Below, piece after piece: positions 27,171 through 35,119 of a stretch of DNA of 64,000 nucleotides; within the stretch, counting starts at the first letter, position 1; each line of letters begins with the position of its first letter. The translations under genes and the position numbers were made by a program. The notes beneath the pieces are model-generated. The model was not told where the DNA came from and made no database searches. It saw only the letters and a program-made list of their open reading frames with translations. Source of the stretch: Neurospora intermedia (Eukaryota; Ascomycota; Sordariomycetes; Sordariales; Sordariaceae); assembly GCA_037102815.1 (NCBI GenBank), contig BTPP01000001.1, positions 6,163,001 through 6,227,000 of the forward strand, written 5' to 3'.

Positions 27171-27249
27171 AATGTATCTCCCCCTTTAATAAAAGGAAGA
27201 AATGTAAAAAATAATAAGGTCGGTTTAAAACTGAATTGTAGGTACTACT

Positions 27250-27588
27250 TATTACGCGAAAATGTACTTTATAAGTAATAATAATAGAGAATAATATAGT
27301 AAACAATTAATTACTAGATAGAGTAATAGTACGTAACGATTAACGATAGTCTTATTAAAGGAAGCTAAAAATAAAACCTATCGCGAACCTCAACCTAGGA
27401 CCTCGCATACAACTTTACTAAGTATGAGCAAGATAGATATAAGGTTAGTATAGTATAAATTAATAATCCGTCAACCTTGACAGAAGTTGACGGGACGAGC
27501 ACTCTTATATAACAAACTAGGCGCTCTAACGAGCAGCTGCTATAACAAGACAGAGCATCTAGGTATCCACCAAGAATGCCCCATAACA
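27250..27588 (-). repeat. 5' LTR of the inner Gypsy element
   Basis: This 339-base repeat is colinear with 16342-16680. The half near 27395-27588 retains more CA and TG than most of the window, so it is less mutated than its partner there. Confidence 0.9.
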
Positions 27589-27593
27589 TAAGA

Positions 27594-27985
27594 TTATCCT
27601 TTAGTAAAATTCGCGTCGGAATTTATAGCAATCAAGTCTAGGGAAGAAAATATTCGATAATAGCCCTTAACGGGGCTGGGATTTTTAATTAGAGGATTAC
27701 TATACTAATTTTAATCGTTTAGTTATTAAATATCTTAGGCGTTGGATATTATATTATTAATTTAATCTAAAGCGGAGGTAGAGGGTATTAGGTGCCTACT
27801 TTATTAGTACTTCTTCAATTGTACAATAGCTATCGTAGGGCTTAATAATCCTTCTTAATAAGTAATTACTTTAATTTAACGATTTTAATTACGTTAATAA
27901 GGGGGGGAGGCTAGCTGCTCGGTATTAAACTAGTAGGATATTATAATACTATCCCCGGGCAAAGAATAAATAATACTTAATATTA
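27594..27985 (-). other. 5' internal remainder of the outer Gypsy element
   Basis: These bases lie between the right end of the inner insertion and the outer 5' LTR. They represent the outer element's leader and possibly the start of gag. No clear primer-binding match was recognised. Confidence 0.6.
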
Positions 27986-28253
27986 TATAAAAGCGTAATC
28001 CTACAAGTAATAAGATAATAAGACTAAAAGCCACAAATTAAAGTAATATTAAGTATAAAGAAGGAAGGGGAAAATAAACAAACGCTAGCAATGGGAATCC
28101 GACATATAAGTCGGATTCTACCAAGCGTCGCCGCCTTCCCGATCCGTAAGGTCTATCGATAAGAACATAAGCCTCATTTCATCCAATGTGCCATAGTACA
28201 GCCCATTGCCTAGTGGCCAGTGCTCTGGGAGCCTGTCCTGCCATACTATAACA
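27986..28253 (-). repeat. 5' LTR of the outer Gypsy element
   Basis: This 268-base repeat matches 8815-9082. Its right half (about 28080-28253) keeps many CA/TG dinucleotides and so is less RIP-mutated. It ends ACTATAACA, immediately followed by the target duplication ACTAT. Confidence 0.9.
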
Positions 28254-28258
28254 ACTAT

Positions 28259-28500
28259 TATAAAAGGGAAAGACGGTATAATAATTAGCGAATTGGAAGA
28301 AAGATTTAATAATTTCTAAAAGAACTATCGCTAAGGTAATAGCGTTAAAATACTATAGACCCGGAAGGAGAAGTAAACTACACGGAGTAAAGTATTAGTA
28401 GATCCTAGGGACGATAAGTCTAACTTAAACTATAACTCAACCGATACACTATTATATAAATGTAAATTGAAACGAAAGTATACTAATACTAGTAATAAGT
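28259..28500 (+). pseudogene. 3' part of the decayed gene split by the outer retrotransposon
   Basis: Directly after the duplicated ACTAT, a + strand frame continues with KGKDGIIISELEERFNNF and a K/R/D-rich tail (SKVLVDPRDDKSNLN, then KCKLKRKYTNTSNK) to about 28500. Composition and direction match the fragment at 8290-8814. It is followed by a palindrome spacer. The product is unknown. Confidence 0.5.
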
Positions 28501-28640
28501 AAGTTTTAATCTTATAGTATACCTTCTTCGCTTTAATTAAAGTAACCCTATTTATTCTAATTATAATAAAACCCGGCGGAGTGAAATTTAATATTTATTA
28601 ATATTTTATAAACGTAGAATAAAATATCCCTATACCGAAG
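28501..28640. repeat. Spacer with palindrome copies
   Basis: Degenerate copies TTCTTCGCTTTAATTAAAGT (near 28525) and TTATTCTAATTATAATAAAA (near 28553) separate two relic genes. Confidence 0.45.
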
Positions 28641-29405
28641 CTCAATCTAAAAATAGCGCCCCCTCTACCCTATTAAAACAACTACGTAAGTAATCTCCTT
28701 CTATAGTACCGGCGGCTAGTACCTCGGATAGTACTATTATAAATAATATCGATTCCTTTATTAATTCCCTTAATAATAGCGTAACGTTTTAATATATTAA
28801 TTCCCGCGACTTACTTACTAATCTTAGTTATACTTAAACTAGAAATAATAATTTATCCGCCTTAATTAAACGTATCCCGAATATAATTACTAAGGAAATA
28901 CCTAAAGAAATTACCTAGTAGGCGCTCCGTTACTTTATAATTATTAAGGTAATAACCGACTAATATAAAAATAACCCTATAGTACTATTTATAATTATAG
29001 TATAGAGGTTCTATATTTCCGCATCTATATTATACTAATAATACCCTAACGAGGCTACTATTAGCCCTATAGCCCTTTTAAATTAGAGGCCTCCTTTTAT
29101 ATCCTTAGAATATATATAAAGCTTTTTAACTACGTAGGAAATTATTATAAAGGATACTACTAAATTGCCCGGGGTTGCTATAAATTAAGAGTAGTTAAAG
29201 AAATTAAATCTATAGTTAGAGTTCTATCTACTATAGATCGGCCTTAAGCGAATTAATTATATAATATTAGCGGATTACCCCTATAATTTACCAGCTAACG
29301 ATTAGATAATTCCTAATAATATAAATTTATAAGAATTAATTTCGGTATAAAACGATACAATACCCAATAACGATATTAATTTCAATAAGTAAATCTAATC
29401 CTAAT
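28640..29405 (+). pseudogene. Decayed unrecognised gene
   Basis: A + strand frame is readable almost throughout. A Ser/Thr/Pro-rich start (SAPSTLLKQLRK, SIVPAASTSDSTI) leads into a helical segment (NLSALIKRIPNIITKEIPKE) and a C-terminal part with hydrophobic segments. It ends at the palindrome spacer of 29410-29505. No family was recognised. The low-complexity N-terminus followed by a helical body resembles many fungal transposon-associated or regulatory proteins, but this is only an impression. Confidence 0.45.
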
Positions 29406-29560
29406 AGTATATCCCTTTCGCTCTAACTATAGTAAAAAAAGCCTTTTTACTATAATTAGAACAAAGAGAGGCTACTTTTTATACGCTCTAATTAGAGCGA
29501 AACTTAATACAAACTAATATATATTAAGTTTATAATTAATTATATAGATATAGGCAATTT
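29406..29560. repeat. Palindrome pair and an inverted AT/GC motif
   Basis: Copies occur near 29418 (TTTCGCTCTAACTATAGTAA), 29448 (TTTACTATAATTAGAACAAA) and 29485 (TACGCTCTAATTAGAGCGAA). Between the first two lies an inverted pair, AAAAAAAGCCTTTTTACTAT against ATAGTAAAAAAAGCC, so a hairpin is possible. Confidence 0.55.
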
Positions 29561-29569
29561 TATTACTCA

Positions 29570-30740
29570 ATCCGACGCCGGCGACCCGCCTATTGCTAAT
29601 GACCCGCTTATTACTAACGACCCGCTTATTATTAATAACCCGCCTATCGCTAGCAACCCGCCTATTATTAATAACCTACTTACAACCCAACCCAACGCTA
29701 ATAACCCGCCTATTGCTAATAACCCGCCTACAATCCAATTTAATACTAGCGACCCGCCTATTACTAACAACCCGCCTATAACCTAACCCGATACTAGCAA
29801 CCTACCTATTACTAACGACCTATTTATCGCCGGCAACCCGTCTATTACTAATAACCCACCTATAATCCAACCCGACGCCGGCGACCTACTTATTATTAAT
29901 AACCTGCCTATAATCTAACCCAACGTTAGCGACCCGCCTATTGCTAACGACCCGTTTATTACTAATAACCCGCTTACAATCTAACCCAACGCTAGCGACC
30001 CGCTTATTACTAAAGAGAATTATCCTAATACAGTAATAACCGATATTAGTATATATAAGGTATAGATATCTCTTAAGAAGTTAATAGATATTATTAAAAA
30101 CTTCGATAATAATAATTCGTAAAAAGCGTTAGAAGGTATATTCCAAACTATACCGGCAAATAAAATTAGTTAAATATTGTCCCAACTTACCTAATAGGCC
30201 GTTTAGTATACTATGAACTTCAATATAATAATATTCGAATTTAAGAATCCTAATAAGTAGTAGCTATACGAACACGTTTATATAGTATAGCGGTTTTATA
30301 TTATATTGTCTATTCTAATTAGTAATCTCTAGTATAATAAAGCTAAAAATAGTATTATAGAGATTAATAAATAGGAGGATACCTACGGAGGTTATAATAA
30401 TTTACAAGAAGATTTATATAGTTAATAGATAGCTATTAACTAATAGCTATAATTAAGTAGGGGCTCTAGTAATATATATAGTAGGTTAGTATTCTAATTA
30501 GAGTATTATATTATCGGTCTTAGGTTAAAGCGGATTTAAATAATAACCGACAAAGGATACCCAATTCTTACCTCTAATACAAATATTAATATATTTCTAT
30601 ATAGAAATATCCTTAATAATTAAATATAAATTTTTAATTCTAGTAAATCGCTAGTAGAAACTCCCTATATAATATCCCCCCTTCCTACTAAGGGTCCTCG
30701 TTAGTTAATATAGCCCTAAAAGAGGGTTAAATAGTAAAGT
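29570..30740 (+). pseudogene. Decayed gene with N-terminal hexapeptide repeats
   Basis: The + frame begins with many Pro-Pro-Ile/Leu hexapeptides of the type NDPPIT or NNPPIA (29578-30010). It continues into a repeat-free body: VQISLKKLIDIIKNFDNNNS, then KALEGIFQTIPANKIS, then NPNK followed by YEHVYIV. The body looks globular or helical and includes a possible coiled region. The stops are RIP-type. Function is unknown. The repeat domain looks like a surface, cell-wall or low-complexity spacer; this is inference from composition. Confidence 0.5.
29578..30010 (+). repeat. 18-bp minisatellite encoding hexapeptides
   Basis: About twenty units of the form AACCCGCCTATTACTAAC, with variants such as GACCCGCTTATTGCTAAC, are arranged in tandem. 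They are interrupted at intervals by a longer spacer of the form CAATCCAACCCGACGCCG. The 18-base period keeps the reading frame. CG and CCCG are kept while CA is reduced, as RIP would leave them. Confidence 0.75.
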
Positions 30741-31060
30741 AATAGATTTTCTAATTTTACTTTTATTAAAATTATTTAAATTATTTTAATTAGAGCGGAA
30801 AATAATATAGCGGAGAAGGAATAATTAGGAGGTACTTCGGGTTAGTAGAGGTTAAGAATACAAAGTTATATTATTTAGAATTAATTAAATTATTTTAATT
30901 AAAGCGGAAGGTAATATATAGTAACGAAATTATTTATATTAGCGGGTTTGAAGGTACTAAAGTCTAATAGTGCCTATAAATAATTTATTTACTTTTAGTA
31001 GGGGGTAATTAAAGTAGTTTTAATATAGTTCGGATACAACGCTTCGTTATTTACTAATTA
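30741..31060. repeat. Spacer with a direct duplication
   Basis: The block TAAATTATTTTAATTAGAGC at about 30778 recurs at about 30887 as TAAATTATTTTAATTAAAGC, with matching flanks of about 40 bases. These include half-copies of the dispersed palindrome. No gene was seen. Confidence 0.5.
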
Positions 31061-31260
31061 TATTAATATTACTATAAAAGTACAATCCGGGGGATAAATT
31101 AATACTAGTAGCTATAGAGGGAATTATTATTTAATTAATTCTATATAAATCTATAATATATATTAACGTTACTATAAAAGTATAATCTAGGGGATAAATT
31201 AATATTAATAGCCGTAGAGGGAATTATTATTTAATTAGTTCTATATAAGCCTATAATATA
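31061..31260. repeat. Tandem duplication with a 100-bp period
   Basis: The block starting ACTATAAAAGTACAATCCGG at 31071 recurs at 31171 as ACTATAAAAGTATAATCTAG. The remaining bases also match, including GGATAAATTAATA and AGAGGGAATTATTATTTAATTA. Differences are transitions. Confidence 0.7.
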
Positions 31261-31639
31261 AAAAGGTACTAAATTCGTTTACTCGATAGTATAGCCTATA
31301 ATTATATAATTAATAGTATAATAGTACTACTAGTATTAATATTTTCTTAATATTGAAACCCAATTTACTTCTTACCTTCGTACTAATATTTTCCTATTTT
31401 TTGCATTCTATCCAATTAAAACAGAATAACTACTATTTGCCCCTTAATACGCTACTAGGCCTACAATAGCAGTCGTCCTATTTATTCGCCTAATTCTAAA
31501 ACTCTATATTAATTATAATAGCGATTCGAGGTAATATATAGTTACTCGGCGGCGCCGGACTAATAGATATAAGATTATATTATTAAAGGGGGAGCAATAT
31601 TGTAATTAGTAAGGATTTTTAGAAAGGGCTTATACTAAC

Positions 31640-33944
31640 GCCTAAAATTCAATCGATCGTCCTCCTTCCCTACTCAATAAACTAATAGCGTACGAAATTA
31701 ATAGGTCTAATTTATAATTTATAATTATACGCTAGCCTTTCGGCAAATACGGAGCCCTCGAATATTAAAGCAACTAACGTAACAATATACCCCGTATTAG
31801 CAAATTAAGAGGGCTTCGTATATATATAATATTAAGTTGTAATATTAATATATAAAGGTAATAATTAGTATTATATATTAGAATATATAGCCCGACGTCC
31901 GTATTGCCTACTACGGCCGCTTTAACGATTATCCTTAATTATAAAATAAATTAAATCCCTTCTAATTAAACCCCTTCCGATTAAATATTAATCGCGTCGA
32001 CCGTCTCTAACCTCAATTAACTTTATAAAGAATTTCCGGAAATAAGGTTAATTCTACCCGTCTATACTACGCCTAATATTAATCCAATATCGCCTCTTCT
32101 ATCTATAATACATCCAATTTACAATACCGTACTATTAAAGAGTAATATACCCGATTGGAGTTGTAGGAAAGTCCTCTATTATCCTATTCCCAATTCTTCT
32201 AGGGACTATAAATAAATATGTTAAATATTAAACTCAATTCTCCTTATATATCTTTTCGGCTCGGTCCTTTCTATAATAGTAGTAGTAGGTTAGTCGTAGA
32301 TAAATTAGGGCTCAACGAATAGGGATTTGAATCGAAACTAGTAAAACTACCCTAGAAGTTTACTTCTAATATTATTATTATAAGCTCCTACAAGTATTAC
32401 AATTCTTCTAAGGATTATAAATAGGTATATTAAATATTAAGCCCAACTTTCCCTATATATCCTTTTAACTCGGTCCTCCCTATAATAGTAGTAGGTAGGC
32501 TCGTTATAAATAAATCGGACTTAATAGAATAGTTATATATTAATTAAATATTATAAGTAGGTTGAATTGTAAAAAAAGTTACCCCGAATACGCTAATACG
32601 ATTAATATTAATAAAAATACGGATTATTATATAGTAAAATTAATTTAAATTAATATATTTATACGGTTGAACTTAATTAATTTCCGTTTAGCCTCCGGCC
32701 AACTCTATTATACAATTAGTAAATACCCTAACTATTTTAGATTAAGCGCTATAGGCCCTACTCACTTAAGGCGAATAATTAATACCTATATACAATTCGC
32801 CTAATTATATTAATACCGACTGTAATATTAATCCTAATAATAATAACAGCGAGGGTAGTAATTATATATTAGGGCTAACGCGGAAGAAGCCCCGCTTAAA
32901 GGAAGGGTATAATAGTATTTCAAAGAAGAGGAGGTTTAGGAAGAAGGCCTAAAAAGAATAGAAGGAGGCTTAGAAGGCTCTATAAATAAAATTATAATAA
33001 AGTAGAAACTAGTAATTCAATCCGGTATATACTAATTTATAGGGGGGCTAAATAAGAAGATCTCTTCATTATATCCTTTTAAGACTATTATATATTAATT
33101 CGGGTATTTATAAAAGAATTTAAATATTCCGAATATCGATCCCAACGACCTCCCTTTTATAGTTATAATAATTAATAATATTACCCCGTCCTTCTATAGT
33201 ATCCAATTCCGCTTTAAACGTATCTAATTAATATATAAGGACTATATTTTTCAACCCTATTAATTAAACTATTAGGAATCTATTAATAATCCGTTTATAT
33301 TTACTATTTTGGAATATTATAACCCTTTAATTTAAATAACTATTCTTACTATTCCGTCCGAATATAATATTAAAAGTACTAAGCGTAATATATTATAATT
33401 ATACTTCTAATTAAATATTTTTAATTTACTTATACCGAATTATATATACTTTACTAAGCCGGGGTTGGTATTATACTTTTTAATAAAATTTCGGGAATAT
33501 TAAACTAATTATATTATTAGGTATATTCTTTAATACTTTATTAATCAGTCAATAGCGTTTTGTACGCTATATTCGGATCCGAAGTAGCCTTACTATATTA
33601 ATATATTCGAAATTAATAATAGCGATCTCTCTTAGGACTATAAACGGAGGATCCTCAACAATATATTAAAATAGTAAAGCTTATATACTAAAACCCCAAC
33701 CTACTATTTATATTATTATACGTATAGGTTTTTCCTATTACGTAATAACCTAATTCGTATAAAGACTATACTTTGTATTAACCTCGTCGAAAATTAACTA
33801 TAGTACTTAGAATTATAGTATAGAATAAATAAGAAGATTAGTAATAGGCTAATTAAATATTACTTTATAATAACGCCCCCCCTAATTCTATTCAAATTAA
33901 TACGATTGCAAGTAGCACTATTACCCTCCGGTATATACTATCCC
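31640..33944 (+). pseudogene. Decayed unrecognised gene region
   Basis: Long + strand frames with protein-like composition run to the edge of the element at 33947. The best are 32850-33000, a Lys/Arg/Gln-rich coiled-coil-like segment (KKRRFRKKAQKE followed by KEAQKALQIKLQ), and 33030-33830, a mostly hydrophobic and basic body. The lysine-rich part may be nuclear or nucleic-acid-binding; that is inference. No family was recognised. An internal duplication lies at 32180-32520. The 3' end may have been displaced by the element inserted at 33947. Confidence 0.4.
32180..32520 (+). repeat. Direct duplication of about 120 bases
   Basis: CAATTCTTCTAGGGACTATA at about 32188 recurs at about 32399 as CAATTCTTCTAAGGATTATA. 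About 120 bases match in each, including a run of TATAATAGTAGTAG. The copies are about 210 bases apart and differ by transitions plus small indels. Confidence 0.65.
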
Positions 33945-34368
33945 TAATTGAGACGCCCATGCCTCAGAGCTCTAGCGTTGTCGTGGGCCGAAAGGTGACA
34001 TGGAAGATCCGCACCAAAGGTCGTGGTCCATAGGCCCACCCAACGCAAGCGAGGAAGGCGCGGCGTATCTGTCTATTAGCGGTTGGAATGCAAAAAAAAT
34101 ACCCGTCTTGGCAGGCCTTGGCAGTCCTAAATAGGAAAACTTGGCGCCAAGCAGGACACGGTTCGAATAGTAGCTCGAAAAAGCCACTTTTTCCCTTGCA
34201 ACGGGAATCCCTCCTCGACCGTCGCGTGCATTTAAATGCACATGGCCTCAAAATGACCGCCTTCTTTTTCTCATCATTTTGGTACCGGTTGCACGTTGTC
34301 CGGATTGATGGTTGTTGAGAAAATTGGAAAAAACGAGGTTCTGGTTGCAAATGCGACCGCGGCGTTGC

Positions 34369-34487
34369 AAATGACTAAGTCCCAGAAATGACCAAGTCCG
34401 AAAAATGACCAAGTCCGAAAAATGACCAAGTCCGAAAAATGACCAAGTCCGAAAAATGACCAAGTCCGAAAAATGACCAAGTCCACA
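34369..34487 (+). repeat. 17-bp minisatellite in the unmutated element
   Basis: Six tandem units of the form AAAAATGACCAAGTCCG, preceded by one divergent unit (AAATGACTAAGTCCC). The sister copy at 57541-57575 has only two units, so the array is length-variable. Confidence 0.85.
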
Positions 34488-34511
34488 ACCACACCTTAAA
34501 CCCTGAGAAGA

Positions 34512-34526
34512 GGGTTAGGGTTAGGG
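34512..34526 (+). repeat. Interstitial telomere-like motif
   Basis: GGGTTAGGGTTAGGG matches the usual filamentous-fungal telomere repeat. The sister element has the same motif in the same relative place (57491-57507 on the other strand). It is therefore a property of the element rather than of a chromosome end. Confidence 0.7.
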
Positions 34527-34554
34527 CTCGAAATTGAAAAGCTCTAGAAAAGAG

Positions 34555-34799
34555 AAAAAAAAAAGAAAATTTTTTTTCAAAATTTTGCCTTTGAGTTTTT
34601 TTTTTTTTTTTCTTCTTGTAGGGGAGGGGGGGAGGGGAAGTTGGTAATATAGGAAGAAAAACTCAAGTAAACATTCAAGCTACTATTCGAGCTTAAAGCT
34701 CAATAGTTATTATTAGTGTTATCTTTTTTAAAGGTTACTTATTCAGTTCAAATTGGAGTTTTTTTTTTTTTTTTTTTTTTTTTCTTTTTTTTTTTTTTA
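34555..34799 (+). repeat. Homopolymer-rich zone of the unmutated element
   Basis: A/T homopolymers and a G-rich block (GGGGAGGGGGGGAGGGGAAG at 34621-34640) fill this part. The sister copy has longer G and T runs at the corresponding place, which fits replication slippage. Confidence 0.6.
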
Positions 34800-34864
34800 C
34801 TAAATAATTTCTAAGGGCGTCTCTCTGTCTCCCCTGGACATTGGCTCTGCCCAGGGGAACTGTA

Positions 34865-35119
34865 TTTTCTATATTTTCAAACGCCTTCTAAAAATATTAT
34901 TAATTTAAAGAAACCCTAGCGTAATAACCAAAATATAATAATATTATTAATTGTAATTTCTACAATATATACGTCCGGCTCTCGATATAAATAGCTATTA
35001 ACTTTACCAATATATTAAATCGAATTAATTTATTCGAATAGAATTATTAAAATCAAATTAATTTATTCGAATAGAATTATTATAAAATTATTCGAGGTAT
35101 AAAAATTAGGGTAGAAAAG
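34865..35119. other. Spacer with a 33-bp direct duplication
   Basis: AATTAATTTATTCGAATAGA at about 35032 is repeated at about 35060, followed in both cases by ATTATT. It is otherwise AT-rich with no visible gene. Confidence 0.45.

Larger units (their letters stand above)
16342..27588 (-). mobile_element. Inner Ty3/Gypsy LTR retrotransposon fossil
   Basis: The element is 11.2 kb with two 339-base LTRs (ideal ends TGTTACGCG and CCATAACA) and a 5-base target duplication. It is inserted in the outer element about 400 bases from the latter's 5' LTR. On the minus strand the order is gag with a knuckle-like segment, reverse transcriptase, RNase H, integrase, and then an extra frame of about 2 kb before the 3' LTR. 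It belongs to a different Gypsy lineage from the outer element: the reverse transcriptase has the V-D-L-R-L-F-N...Y-P-L-P and S-P-R-G-F-E type blocks. It is broken, with many RIP-type breaks; it is younger than the outer element. Confidence 0.9.
8815..28253 (-). mobile_element. Outer Ty3/Gypsy chromovirus-type LTR retrotransposon fossil
   Basis: The element is bounded by two 268-base direct LTRs and flanked by the 5-base target duplication ACTAT. Without the nested element at 16342-27588 it is about 8.2 kb. Reading on the minus strand, the parts appear in Ty3/Gypsy order: gag with a zinc-knuckle region, protease, reverse transcriptase, RNase H, integrase and a C-terminal chromodomain. The last places it among chromoviruses, which are known to target heterochromatin. 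A purine tract adjoins the 3' LTR. The copy is broken, with many dozens of RIP-type breaks. LTR differences are nearly all transitions, so they give no reliable age; it predates the inner element. Confidence 0.9.
33947..34862 (+). mobile_element. Unmutated ~916-bp non-autonomous element, copy 1
   Basis: The block has ordinary base composition with abundant CA, TG and GC, abruptly different from its flanks. It matches 57102-57995 in inverted orientation at roughly 80 per cent by eye. It starts ATTGAGACGCCCATGCC and ends CCCAGGGGAACTG, and TA lies on both sides (33945-33946 and 34863-34864). Near the right end a GGGCGTCTC block mirrors the GAGACGCCC at the left, and the last 50 bases contain the hairpin CCCCTGG...CCAGGGG. 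TA flanks plus a CAGTT-type end suggest a Tc1/mariner or pogo-like derivative, but no transposase is present. Short open frames inside are not conserved between copies because the copies differ by indels. Confidence 0.65.

Noticed and set aside
16681-27249. Copia affiliation for the inner element
   Set aside because: RNase H lies between reverse transcriptase and integrase, with integrase last, which is Gypsy order; Copia has integrase before reverse transcriptase.
27395-27589. Minus-strand open frame of 64 codons
   Set aside because: It lies within the inner 5' LTR, in its less-mutated half, and has no counterpart in the other LTR.
28196-28253. tRNA-like A box (TTGCCTAGTGG) near the end of the outer LTR
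   Set aside because: The surrounding bases do not fold as a tRNA, no B box was seen, and the segment is part of a well-defined LTR.
29567-29770. Minus-strand frame of Gly/Leu-rich repeats
   Set aside because: It is the shadow of the hexapeptide minisatellite, whose + strand frame continues into a protein-like body.
29578-30010. CRISPR-like regular repeat array
   Set aside because: Units are contiguous 18-mers without unique spacers, and the genome is fungal.
8290-33944. Starship-type captain (tyrosine recombinase) or other large-element integrase among the relics
   Set aside because: No recombinase signature or zinc-finger tail was seen in any relic frame, so the idea has no direct support.
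33964-34492. Several overlapping open frames of 70-128 codons in the unmutated element
   Set aside because: They overlap on both strands, partly translate the 17-base minisatellite, and are not kept in the sister copy because of indels. The openness reflects the normal base composition of the element.
34500-34530. TTAGGG repeats as evidence of a chromosome end
   Set aside because: There are only two or three units, they lie within a repeated element and occur in both copies, and sequence continues on both sides.
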